Below, piece by piece: positions 35,882 to 43,561 of a stretch of 64,000 bases of DNA. This stretch comes from Pseudomonas sp. MRSN 12121. GTDB lineage: Bacteria; Pseudomonadota; Gammaproteobacteria; Pseudomonadales; Pseudomonadaceae. The notes under the pieces are model-generated. The model searched no databases. It was given only the letters and a program-made list of their open reading frames with translations, and had not been told where the DNA came from. The stretch covers positions 6,719,388 to 6,783,387 of the forward strand of contig NZ_CP010892.1 in the NCBI RefSeq assembly GCF_000931465.1, in the 5' to 3' direction. The translations under genes and the position numbers were made by a program. Numbering within the stretch: position 1 is the stretch's first letter; each line of letters begins with the position of its first letter.

Positions 35882-37987
35882 ATGCCGAGCATAGACGCCC
35901 TCGCCGATCGCTTATCGACCTACCTCGGCACGGACCAGGTCAATCTGGTCCGCCGAGCGTATTTCTACGCCGAACAAGCCCATGACGGTCAGCGCCGTCG
36001 CAGCGGCGAGGCGTATGTCACGCACCCGCTAGCGGTCGCCAATATTCTCGCCGACATGCACATGGACCATCAGAGCCTGATGGCCGCGATGCTGCATGAC
36101 GTCATCGAAGACACCGGTATTGCCAAAGAGGCGCTGCAAGCGCAGTTCGGCGAGACCGTGGCCGAACTGGTCGACGGGGTCAGCAAACTGACCCAGATGA
36201 ACTTCGAGACCAAGGCCGAAGCCCAAGCGGAAAACTTCCAGAAGATGGCCATGGCCATGGCACGCGACATCCGCGTGATCCTGGTCAAGCTGGCCGACCG
36301 CCTGCACAACATGCGCACCCTGGAAGTGCTGTCCGGCGAAAAACGCCGGCGGATCGCCAAGGAAACCCTGGAGATCTATGCCCCCATCGCCAACCGCCTG
36401 GGCATGCACAGCGTACGCATCGAATTCGAGGACCTCGGCTTCAAGGCCATGCACCCGATGCGTTCCGCACGCATCTACCAGGCCGTCAAACGGGCCCGGG
36501 GCAACCGCAAGGAAATCGTCAACAAGATCGAAGAATCCTTGAGCCACTGCCTGGCCGTCGACGGCATCCAGGGTGAAGTCAGCGGTCGCCAGAAACACCT
36601 GTACGGCATCTACAAGAAGATGCGCGGCAAGCGCCGGGCCTTCAACGAGATCATGGATGTCTACGCGTTCCGGATCATCGTCGACAAGGTCGATACCTGC
36701 TACCGCGTGCTCGGCGCCGTACACAACCTGTACAAGCCGCTGCCCGGCCGCTTCAAGGACTACATCGCGATCCCCAAGGCCAACGGCTACCAGTCGCTGC
36801 ACACGACGCTGTTCGGCATGCACGGCGTGCCGATCGAGATCCAGATCCGTACCCGCGAAATGGAAGAAATGGCCAACAACGGCATTGCCGCTCATTGGCT
36901 ATACAAATCCAGCGGCGACGAGCAACCCAAGGGCACCCATGCCCGGGCCCGCCAGTGGGTCAAGGGCGTGCTGGAGATGCAGCAACGCGCCGGCAACTCC
37001 CTGGAATTCATCGAAAGCGTGAAGATCGACCTGTTCCCGGACGAGGTCTACGTCTTCACGCCCAAAGGTCGGATCATGGAGCTGCCCAAAGGCTCCACCG
37101 CGGTCGACTTCGCCTACGCGGTACACACCGACGTCGGCAACAGTTGTATCGCCTGCCGCATCAACCGCCGCCTGGCGCCGCTGTCCGAACCGTTGCAAAG
37201 CGGTTCCACCGTGGAAATCGTCAGCGCTCCGGGCGCACGCCCGAACCCGGCCTGGCTCAACTTCGTGGTCACCGGCAAAGCGCGCACGCACATTCGTCAC
37301 GCACTGAAACTGCAACGCCGCTCCGAGTCCATCAGCCTGGGCGAACGCCTGCTGAACAAGGTGCTCAACGGTTTCGACAGCGCACTGGACAAGATCCCCG
37401 CCGAGCGCGTGCAAGCCATGCTCGCCGAATACCGCCTGGAGCTGATCGAAGACCTGCTCGAAGACATCGGCCTGGGCAACCGCATGGCCTATGTGGTGGC
37501 CCGCCGCCTGCTCGGCGAAGGCGAACAGCTGCCAAGCCCGGAAGGCCCGCTGGCCATCCGCGGCACCGAAGGCCTGGTCCTGAGCTACGCCAAGTGCTGT
37601 ACGCCGATCCCGGGCGACCCGATTGTCGGCCACCTGTCCGCGGGCAAGGGGATGGTGGTGCACCTGGACAACTGCCGCAATATCAGCGAAATCCGCCACA
37701 ACCCGGAGAAATGCATCCAGCTGTCGTGGGCCAAGGATGTCACCGGCGAATTCAATGTCGAGCTGCGCGTGGAACTCGAACACCAGCGCGGCCTGATTGC
37801 CCTCCTGGCCAGCAGCGTCAACGCGGCCGACGGCAATATCGAGAAAATCAGCATGGACGAACGCGATGGCCGCATCAGCGTGGTCCAACTGGTGGTCAGC
37901 GTGCACGACCGCGTGCACCTGGCCCGTGTGATCAAGAAGCTGCGCGCCCTGACCGGGGTCATCCGCATCACTCGCATGCGCGCGTAA
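35882..37987 (+). CDS. spoT: Bifunctional (p)ppGpp synthetase / hydrolase SpoT
   Basis: A 701-residue stringent-response enzyme. The HD hydrolase domain (residues 40-180) has HPLAVANILADMHMD and MLHDVIEDT; the synthetase domain (residues 240-360) includes YGIYKKMRGK and YQSLHTTLFG. A TGS domain (EVYVFTPKGRIMELP) and a C-terminal ACT domain follow. The intact HDVIED motif supports hydrolase activity. It lies 57 bp after rpoZ. Confidence 0.97.
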   Translation: MPSIDALADRLSTYLGTDQVNLVRRAYFYAEQAHDGQRRRSGEAYVTHPLAVANILADMHMDHQSLMAAMLHDVIEDTGIAKEALQAQFGETVAELVDGVSKLTQMNFETKAEAQAENFQKMAMAMARDIRVILVKLADRLHNMRTLEVLSGEKRRRIAKETLEIYAPIANRLGMHSVRIEFEDLGFKAMHPMRSARIYQAVKRARGNRKEIVNKIEESLSHCLAVDGIQGEVSGRQKHLYGIYKKMRGKRRAFNEIMDVYAFRIIVDKVDTCYRVLGAVHNLYKPLPGRFKDYIAIPKANGYQSLHTTLFGMHGVPIEIQIRTREMEEMANNGIAAHWLYKSSGDEQPKGTHARARQWVKGVLEMQQRAGNSLEFIESVKIDLFPDEVYVFTPKGRIMELPKGSTAVDFAYAVHTDVGNSCIACRINRRLAPLSEPLQSGSTVEIVSAPGARPNPAWLNFVVTGKARTHIRHALKLQRRSESISLGERLLNKVLNGFDSALDKIPAERVQAMLAEYRLELIEDLLEDIGLGNRMAYVVARRLLGEGEQLPSPEGPLAIRGTEGLVLSYAKCCTPIPGDPIVGHLSAGKGMVVHLDNCRNISEIRHNPEKCIQLSWAKDVTGEFNVELRVELEHQRGLIALLASSVNAADGNIEKISMDERDGRISVVQLVVSVHDRVHLARVIKKLRALTGVIRITRMRA

Positions 37988-38023
37988 CTCGCCACCAAAC
38001 CCGACCATTACAAGGAGTCATTC

Positions 38024-38404
38024 ATGACCAAGACCGTCATCACCAGCGACAAGGCACCCGCCGCGATCGGCACCTATTCCCAGGCGATCAAGGCTGGCAA
38101 CACCGTCTACATGTCCGGCCAGATCCCGCTCGATCCAAAGACCATGGAACTGGTGGAAGGCTTCGAAGCCCAGACCGTCCAGGTGTTCGAAAACCTCAAG
38201 TCGGTGGCCGAGGCTGCTGGTGGTTCGTTCAAGGACATCGTCAAGCTGAACATCTTCCTCACCGACCTGAGCCACTTCGCCAAGGTCAACGAGATCATGG
38301 GCAAGTACTTCCAACAGCCTTACCCTGCCCGCGCCGCCATCGGCGTTGCCGCCCTGCCAAAAGGCGCGCAGGTTGAAATGGATGCCATCCTGGTCATCGA
38401 GTGA
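38024..38404 (+). CDS. ridA: RidA-family reactive intermediate deaminase
   Basis: A 126-residue protein of the archetypal RidA group, hydrolysing 2-aminoacrylate and similar imines to spare PLP enzymes. Blocks are PAAIGTYSQAIKAGNTVYMSG and PYPARAAIGVAALPKGAQVEM, with the catalytic Arg in PARAAIG. It lies 36 bp after spoT, with AAGGAG in front, and is a different paralogue from the one in the dad operon. Confidence 0.95.
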   Translation: MTKTVITSDKAPAAIGTYSQAIKAGNTVYMSGQIPLDPKTMELVEGFEAQTVQVFENLKSVAEAAGGSFKDIVKLNIFLTDLSHFAKVNEIMGKYFQQPYPARAAIGVAALPKGAQVEMDAILVIE

Positions 38405-38408
38405 CACA

Positions 38409-38440
38409 CCCGGCGCGGCCACCCAGGCCGCGCCGTCTTC
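38409..38440 (+). terminator. Terminator-like hairpin after ridA
   Basis: A perfect 10-bp stem (cggcgcggcc/ggccgcgccg) is followed by tcttcgttct. The T tract is interrupted, so it may attenuate rather than fully stop read-through into the lipoprotein gene. Confidence 0.5.
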
Positions 38441-38459
38441 GTTCTGAAAGGATTTGCTC

Positions 38460-39200
38460 ATGCGCAAAGCGCTAGCCCTCTCGTTGGGCGCCCTGATCCT
38501 CGGTGGCTGCGCCAGCGATCCGGCCGACCGTGATATCAGTGGCACCTGGATCAACCAGGTCGCCATCGACGCCGCCGCCAAGGGCGGACCTCTGCGCGAA
38601 GCCCTGCAAGGCTACGGCCCGAACCTGGAGTGGGACGTCAATACCAGGGCCGGCCAGGCGCGCTACACCAACGGCTTCGAAAACGTCGAAGGCAAGGTGC
38701 TGGCCGAAGAGTCCGGCGCTTGGAAAGTCGATTTCTACGGCAGCTCTGCCAGCGAATTGAAGCGCGACGGCAAGCAACTGCGGCAGGAAGCCAACGACAA
38801 CGAGCCGGAACAGGTGTTCGACCGTCCCAAAGACCCGGCCCCGGAAGGCGCACCACTGGGCGCCAACTTCGAGCGCGCCCTGTACTCGGCCTACCTGGGC
38901 GGCGAGTGGAAGATCGTCAACGGCCCGGGCGAAGGCGGCACGGTGCTGTTCCAGGCCAACGGCCAGATCATGGGCCTGCCGGGCGCCGATCGCTACGCAC
39001 TGTGCCTCGCCGGCGACTGCGCGTCGATGAGCGGCGGCTACGACAGCCTGTGGTTGCAGCTCAACGGCCAGGGCAATCCCTGGATCTTTGCCCGCGACGG
39101 CAAGAAACTGGAGATTTTCCAGCCGATCAACACGGCCCAAGCAGACGAAGTGCCCTCGCTCACGCCGGGCACGCGCCAGTGGCTACTGGAAAAACAATGA
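38460..39200 (+). CDS. Putative lipoprotein of unknown function
   Basis: A 246-residue precursor with a short signal peptide ending in a lipobox (LILGGC), so it should be lipid-anchored in the envelope. After it the sequence has mixed beta character with repeated 'GxW' features (SGTWINQ, GEWKIVNGPG, LPGADRYALC). Two Cys at LCLAGDC could pair. I do not recognise a family. ATG 38460 is preceded by AAGGA. Its position after ridA is conserved in pseudomonads as far as I recall. Confidence 0.8.
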   Translation: MRKALALSLGALILGGCASDPADRDISGTWINQVAIDAAAKGGPLREALQGYGPNLEWDVNTRAGQARYTNGFENVEGKVLAEESGAWKVDFYGSSASELKRDGKQLRQEANDNEPEQVFDRPKDPAPEGAPLGANFERALYSAYLGGEWKIVNGPGEGGTVLFQANGQIMGLPGADRYALCLAGDCASMSGGYDSLWLQLNGQGNPWIFARDGKKLEIFQPINTAQADEVPSLTPGTRQWLLEKQ

Positions 39201-39204
39201 CCCA

Positions 39205-39236
39205 GTAAAAAGGAGCCGCCAGGCTCCTTTTCTTTA
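39205..39236 (+). terminator. Rho-independent terminator after lipoprotein gene
   Basis: The stem aaggagcc/ggctcctt is followed by T-rich sequence (ttctttat). It also faces the convergent SDR gene. Confidence 0.85.
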
Positions 39237-39249
39237 TCCGGGATGGGGC

Positions 39250-40107
39250 TCAGCCCAGCCCTTCGAGAATCTGCGCATACCCCTCGCGAAAGCTCGGATA
39301 ACGCGGCTCCCATCCCAGGGCCCTGGCGCGGGCGTTACTGCACCGCTTGCTGCCTGAACGCCGCACACTGGCATCCGCCGCCCACTCGGTCACCCCCAGG
39401 TACTCGCGCAGCCAGGCCACCACCTCTGCCAGGGGCGCCGGCGCATCGTCAACGCCGATATAGCAATCCTCGAGCGCCGTGCCGCGCCGGTCGGTCCGCA
39501 GCAGGAACGCCAGCAGCCCTGCGGCATCGTCGGCATGGATACGGTTGCCATACAGCGGCGGATCGATAACGACTCGATAACCCTGGCGCACCTGGTTCAG
39601 CAACCACTCCCGCCCCGGACCGTAGATTCCGGTCAAACGCACCAGGCTGGCAGGAATGCCGCTGCGCAGGGCCACTTGCTCGGCCTCGAGCATCAGCCGC
39701 CCGGAATAACCCTCGGCCCGGGCAGGCGACGTTTCGTCGATCCATTCGCCGTCCTTCTGGCCATAGACGCTGCTACTGGACACGAACAGCAGGCGCTTCG
39801 GCGATTGTCCGTGCTGCTTGAGCCACCCCAGGACGTGGGTCAGGCCTTCGACATAAGCCGCGCGATAACCCGCCTCGTCATGCTCGGTGGCGGCCGCGCT
39901 ATACACCAGGTAATCCAGCGGTCCGGTGGGCCAGGCGGGTGGGCACTGCGCGTTGAAAAGGTCGCCCGCCACGCCGATCACCCCCGCCGGCAATTGCGCC
40001 ACCGTGCGCCGCAGGCCATGGACCTGCCAGTTTTCAGCCAGCAATTGCCTGGCCAGGCGGCTGCCGACATCACCACAGCCAGCAATCAGAACAGTAGGGG
40101 CGGACAT
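39250..40107 (-). CDS. NAD-dependent epimerase/dehydratase-family protein (SDR, YeeZ-like)
   Basis: A 285-residue extended short-chain dehydrogenase-like protein. The Rossmann motif is IAGCGDVGSRLARQLL at residue 8. The catalytic region reads LLFVSSSSVYGQ, followed by YSGRLMLEAE, where Lys of the usual YxxxK is replaced by Leu-Met, so classical SDR catalysis is doubtful. ATG 40107 gives the typical start. It is divergent from exbB. Substrate unknown. Confidence 0.86.
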   Translation of the reverse strand: MSAPTVLIAGCGDVGSRLARQLLAENWQVHGLRRTVAQLPAGVIGVAGDLFNAQCPPAWPTGPLDYLVYSAAATEHDEAGYRAAYVEGLTHVLGWLKQHGQSPKRLLFVSSSSVYGQKDGEWIDETSPARAEGYSGRLMLEAEQVALRSGIPASLVRLTGIYGPGREWLLNQVRQGYRVVIDPPLYGNRIHADDAAGLLAFLLRTDRRGTALEDCYIGVDDAPAPLAEVVAWLREYLGVTEWAADASVRRSGSKRCSNARARALGWEPRYPSFREGYAQILEGLG

Positions 40108-40202
40108 CGAAAAACTCCTATCGGAAAGGCACAGACTAGCGTCGGCAATGGACGAGCGGCTAGCAATCAAAGAAAAAAAGATACTCTATTACTTCTGTTA
40201 AC

Positions 40203-40224
40203 AAGAATTAGTTGCAATAATGAC
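40203..40224. promoter_or_regulatory. Possible Fur box upstream of exbB-exbD-tonB
   Basis: An AT-rich stretch (aagaattagttgcaataatg) resembles the GAGAATnATTtGCAATAa pattern of Pseudomonas Fur sites. It lies about 75-95 bp before the exbB start. The match is imperfect and judged by eye. Confidence 0.4.
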
Positions 40225-40295
40225 GACCCATTTGTTCTCGGCCCTGCGAGGCCTAGAAGGACACTTACCCCTTTTTCCTCTCAGGTCCGGCCAGC

Positions 40296-41285
40296 ATGAC
40301 ACGCAATCAATTCCCCGCTTCGCCAACCCAACGCCCAAGCCCGCTGCGCGCCATGAGCGCGGCCGCCGCGTTGCTGTTCAGCCTGCTGCTGGCCCCGAGC
40401 GCGGCCTTTGCCGATGAGCAGGCCCCAACCGCCGCTGCCACTACCCCGGCAGCCGCCCACACCCCTGCCAATACCGCAGCCCCGGTAGCCGCACCCGCGG
40501 TTGAAGCGCCGGCTCCCGCCGAAGGCGAACCGGCTGCCGACGTACCTGAAGTCCTCGAAGCGAACAACACCCTGGGCATGGCCCATGACCTGTCCCCCTG
40601 GGGCATGTACCAGAACGCCGACATCATCGTGAAACTGGTGATGATCGGCCTGGCCATCGCCTCGATCATCACCTGGACCATCTGGATCGCCAAAGGCTTC
40701 GAGCTGATGGGCGCCAAGCGTCGCCTGCGGGGTGAAATCCTCAACCTGAAAAAGGCCACCACGCTCAAGGAAGCCAGCGCCACCGCCGCCAAAGAAGGCA
40801 CCCTGGCCAACCTGCTGGTCCACGACGCCCTGGAAGAAATGCGCCTGTCGGCCAACAGCCGCGAGAAGGAAGGCATCAAGGAACGTGTCAGCTTCCGCCT
40901 CGAGCGCCTGGTCGCCGCCTGCGGCCGCAACATGAGCAGCGGCACCGGCGTCCTCGCCACCATCGGTTCCACCGCCCCCTTCGTCGGCCTGTTCGGGACC
41001 GTGTGGGGCATCATGAACAGCTTCATCGGCATCGCCAAAACCCAGACCACCAACCTCGCCGTCGTCGCCCCCGGCATTGCCGAAGCCCTGCTGGCAACCG
41101 CCCTGGGCCTGGTCGCGGCGATCCCGGCCGTGGTCATCTACAACGTCTTCGCCCGCTCCATCGCCGGCTACAAGGCCCAGGTGTCCGACGCCTCGGCGGA
41201 GGTCCTGCTGCTGGTCAGCCGTGATCTCGATCACCTGCCGACCGCCGAGCGCACCGCCCAGCCCCACGTGGCCAAGGTAGGGTAA
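40296..41285 (+). CDS. exbB: Biopolymer transport protein ExbB (long form with signal peptide)
   Basis: A 329-residue inner-membrane proton-channel component of the TonB system. An N-terminal hydrophobic segment (LLFSLLLAPSAAFA) is followed by an Ala/Pro-rich periplasmic stretch to about residue 100, then the core with three membrane helices (VMIGLAIASIITWTIWIA; SGTGVLATIGSTAPFVGLFG; ALGLVAAIPAVVIYN). The long periplasmic extension is typical of the Pseudomonas/Xanthomonas form. exbD follows after 6 bp. Confidence 0.95.
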   Translation: MTRNQFPASPTQRPSPLRAMSAAAALLFSLLLAPSAAFADEQAPTAAATTPAAAHTPANTAAPVAAPAVEAPAPAEGEPAADVPEVLEANNTLGMAHDLSPWGMYQNADIIVKLVMIGLAIASIITWTIWIAKGFELMGAKRRLRGEILNLKKATTLKEASATAAKEGTLANLLVHDALEEMRLSANSREKEGIKERVSFRLERLVAACGRNMSSGTGVLATIGSTAPFVGLFGTVWGIMNSFIGIAKTQTTNLAVVAPGIAEALLATALGLVAAIPAVVIYNVFARSIAGYKAQVSDASAEVLLLVSRDLDHLPTAERTAQPHVAKVG

Positions 41286-41291
41286 TCCGCC

Positions 41292-41720
41292 ATGGGCCTG
41301 CATTTGAAAGAAGGCGCAGAAGACGATCTCGCCGAAAACCACGAAATCAACGTCACGCCGTTCATCGACGTGATGCTGGTGCTGCTGATCATCTTCATGG
41401 TCGCCGCCCCCCTGGCGACCGTGGACATCAAGGTCGACCTCCCGGCCTCGACCGCCAAGCCGGCGCCTCGGCCGGAGAAGCCGGTGTTCCTCAGCGTCAA
41501 GGCCGACCAACGCCTGTATCTGGGCGACGACGAAGTGAAAGCCGAAGCCCTCGGCGCCACCCTCGACGCCAAGACCCATGGCAAGAAAGACACGACGATC
41601 TTCTTCCAGGCCGACAAGGGCGTGGATTACGGCGACCTGATGAGCGTGATGGATGCCCTGCGGGCCGCCGGATACCTGAAGGTCGGCCTGGTCGGACTTG
41701 AGACGGCTACCAAGAAATGA
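41292..41720 (+). CDS. exbD: Biopolymer transport protein ExbD
   Basis: A 142-residue protein with one N-terminal membrane helix (INVTPFIDVMLVLLIIFMV) holding the conserved Asp that carries protons with ExbB, and a periplasmic C-terminal domain. Its stop codon overlaps the tonB start by four bases (ATGA), implying translational coupling. Confidence 0.96.
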   Translation: MGLHLKEGAEDDLAENHEINVTPFIDVMLVLLIIFMVAAPLATVDIKVDLPASTAKPAPRPEKPVFLSVKADQRLYLGDDEVKAEALGATLDAKTHGKKDTTIFFQADKGVDYGDLMSVMDALRAAGYLKVGLVGLETATKK

Positions 41721-42463
41721 TCACGACGCGCCAAAAACTGACGCGTTACAGCGGTAGCCTGGCCATCGTGCTGGGAGTTCATGCGGTCGCGATCCTGCTC
41801 GCGCTCAACTGGAGCTCCCCCACCCCGGTCGAACTGCCGCCCCAGGCGATGATGGTCGAGCTGGCGCCGCTTCCGGCACCGCCTCCACCCGCTCCGCCCA
41901 AGGTCGTGACGCCACCGCAGCCGCCGGCTCCGGTCGAAGAGCTGCCGCTGCCCAAGCTTGCGGAAGCACCGAAGCCGACGATTTCCGTACCCAAGCCGGT
42001 CAAACCCAAGCCCAAGCCACAACCGCCCAAGCCGGTGGAGAAAAAGCCGGAACCGCCGAAGGAAAAGCCGAGCGAAGAAAAACCCAGCGACGCTCCGCCA
42101 ACCCCGACCGCGGCGCCGTCCTCGGCCCCCGCTCCGGGCCCGTCGCCATCGCAGATCGCCGCCAAGGAAAGCTGGCAAGGCACGCTGCTGGCGCATCTGG
42201 CCAAGTACAAGAAGTACCCGCCAGGCGCCCAGGCCCGCGGCAAGGAAGGCCTGAACCGCCTGCGCTTCGTGGTCGACGCCCAGGGCAACGTCTTGTCCTA
42301 CGAACTGGTCGGACGTTCGGGCAACGCCGATCTGGACCGGGCCACCTTGGAAATGATCCGCCGCGCCCAGCCACTGCCCAAGCCACCGGCGGACATGCTC
42401 AACAACGGCTCGATCGAAATCGTCGCGCCCTTCGTGTACTCCCTGGAAAAACGTCGCCGCTGA
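41717..42463 (+). CDS. tonB: Energy transducer TonB
   Basis: A 248-residue TonB. A single N-terminal membrane helix (SLAIVLGVHAVAILLALNW) retains the His used for ExbB/D coupling. The middle is a Pro/Lys/Glu-rich spacer (residues 45-145), and the C-terminal domain has YPPGAQARGKEGLNRLRF. It energises uptake of iron-siderophores and vitamin B12 through outer-membrane receptors. A terminator follows. Confidence 0.95.
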   Translation: MITTRQKLTRYSGSLAIVLGVHAVAILLALNWSSPTPVELPPQAMMVELAPLPAPPPPAPPKVVTPPQPPAPVEELPLPKLAEAPKPTISVPKPVKPKPKPQPPKPVEKKPEPPKEKPSEEKPSDAPPTPTAAPSSAPAPGPSPSQIAAKESWQGTLLAHLAKYKKYPPGAQARGKEGLNRLRFVVDAQGNVLSYELVGRSGNADLDRATLEMIRRAQPLPKPPADMLNNGSIEIVAPFVYSLEKRRR

Positions 42464-42485
42464 GCAGGCTGCGCAGATAGACCCC

Positions 42486-42514
42486 GCAAAAGGCACCGCA
42501 AGGTGCCTTTTTTG
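42486..42514 (+). terminator. Rho-independent terminator after tonB
   Basis: The stem aaaggcacc/ggtgccttt with a 4-base loop ends in T6. It closes the exbB-exbD-tonB operon. Confidence 0.9.
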
Positions 42515-42631
42515 CTGTTGCGCACACACCCTGCATGCATTGCCCGGTGTCACAGCAAGTCCTGCGTCTGATAACGTGCGTCTATCGATTGCAGCCGGTA
42601 TGCTTGGCCCGCAACCTCATGGACGTCCGCT

Positions 42632-43552
42632 ATGACTCTCACTGAATTACGCTACATCGTTACCCTCGCCCAAGAGCAGCACTTCGGCCACGCGGCCGAG
42701 CGTTGCCATGTCAGCCAGCCGACCCTGTCGGTGGGCGTGAAGAAGCTGGAAGACGAACTCGGTGTGCTGATTTTCGAGCGCAGCAAGAGTGCGGTACGTC
42801 TGACGCCGGTCGGCGAAGGCATTGTCGCCCAGGCGCAAAAGGTCCTCGAACAGGCCCAGGGCATCCGCGAGCTGGCCCAGGCCGGCAAGAACCAGCTGAC
42901 CGCGCCGCTGAAAGTCGGTGCGATCTATACAGTCGGCCCGTACCTGTTCCCGCATCTGATTCCGCAACTGCACCGGGTCGCCCCGCAGATGCCGTTGTAC
43001 ATCGAAGAAAACTTCACCCATGTGCTGCGCGACAAGCTGCGCAACGGCGAACTGGACGCGATCATCATCGCCCTGCCGTTCAACGAAGCCGACGTGCTGA
43101 CCCTGCCGCTGTACGACGAACCGTTCTACGTGCTGATGCCAAGCACCCACCCCTGGACCCAGAAAGAGACCATCGACGCCAGCCTGCTCAACGACAAGAG
43201 CCTGCTGCTGTTGGGCGAAGGCCACTGTTTCCGCGACCAGGTGCTGGAAGCCTGCCCGACTCTGACCAAGGGCAACGACGGCGCCAAGCACACCACGGTG
43301 GAATCCAGCTCCCTGGAAACCATCCGTCACATGGTCGCCTCGGGCCTGGGGGTTTCGATCCTGCCGCTGTCGGCGGTGGACAGCCATCACTACGCCCAGG
43401 GCGTGATCGAGGTGCGTCCATTGACGCCGCCAGTGCCGTTCCGCACCGTGGCGATCGCCTGGCGCGCCAGCTTCCCGCGGCCCAAAGCCATCGAGATCCT
43501 CGCCGACTCGATCCGCCTGTGCTCGGTGGCCAAGCCGCCTGTCGCGAGTTAA
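42632..43552 (+). CDS. oxyR: Hydrogen-peroxide-sensing regulator OxyR
   Basis: A 306-residue LysR-type activator. The helix-turn-helix covers residues 1-60 (TELRYIVTLAQEQHFGHAAERC and on). The redox switch Cys199 and Cys208 are in GHCFRDQVLEAC, with nine residues between as in E. coli OxyR, so disulfide-based activation by peroxide is expected. recG follows after 9 bp, the conserved oxyR-recG pair. Confidence 0.97.
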   Translation: MTLTELRYIVTLAQEQHFGHAAERCHVSQPTLSVGVKKLEDELGVLIFERSKSAVRLTPVGEGIVAQAQKVLEQAQGIRELAQAGKNQLTAPLKVGAIYTVGPYLFPHLIPQLHRVAPQMPLYIEENFTHVLRDKLRNGELDAIIIALPFNEADVLTLPLYDEPFYVLMPSTHPWTQKETIDASLLNDKSLLLLGEGHCFRDQVLEACPTLTKGNDGAKHTTVESSSLETIRHMVASGLGVSILPLSAVDSHHYAQGVIEVRPLTPPVPFRTVAIAWRASFPRPKAIEILADSIRLCSVAKPPVAS

Positions 43553-43561
43553 GCCGGCGCG

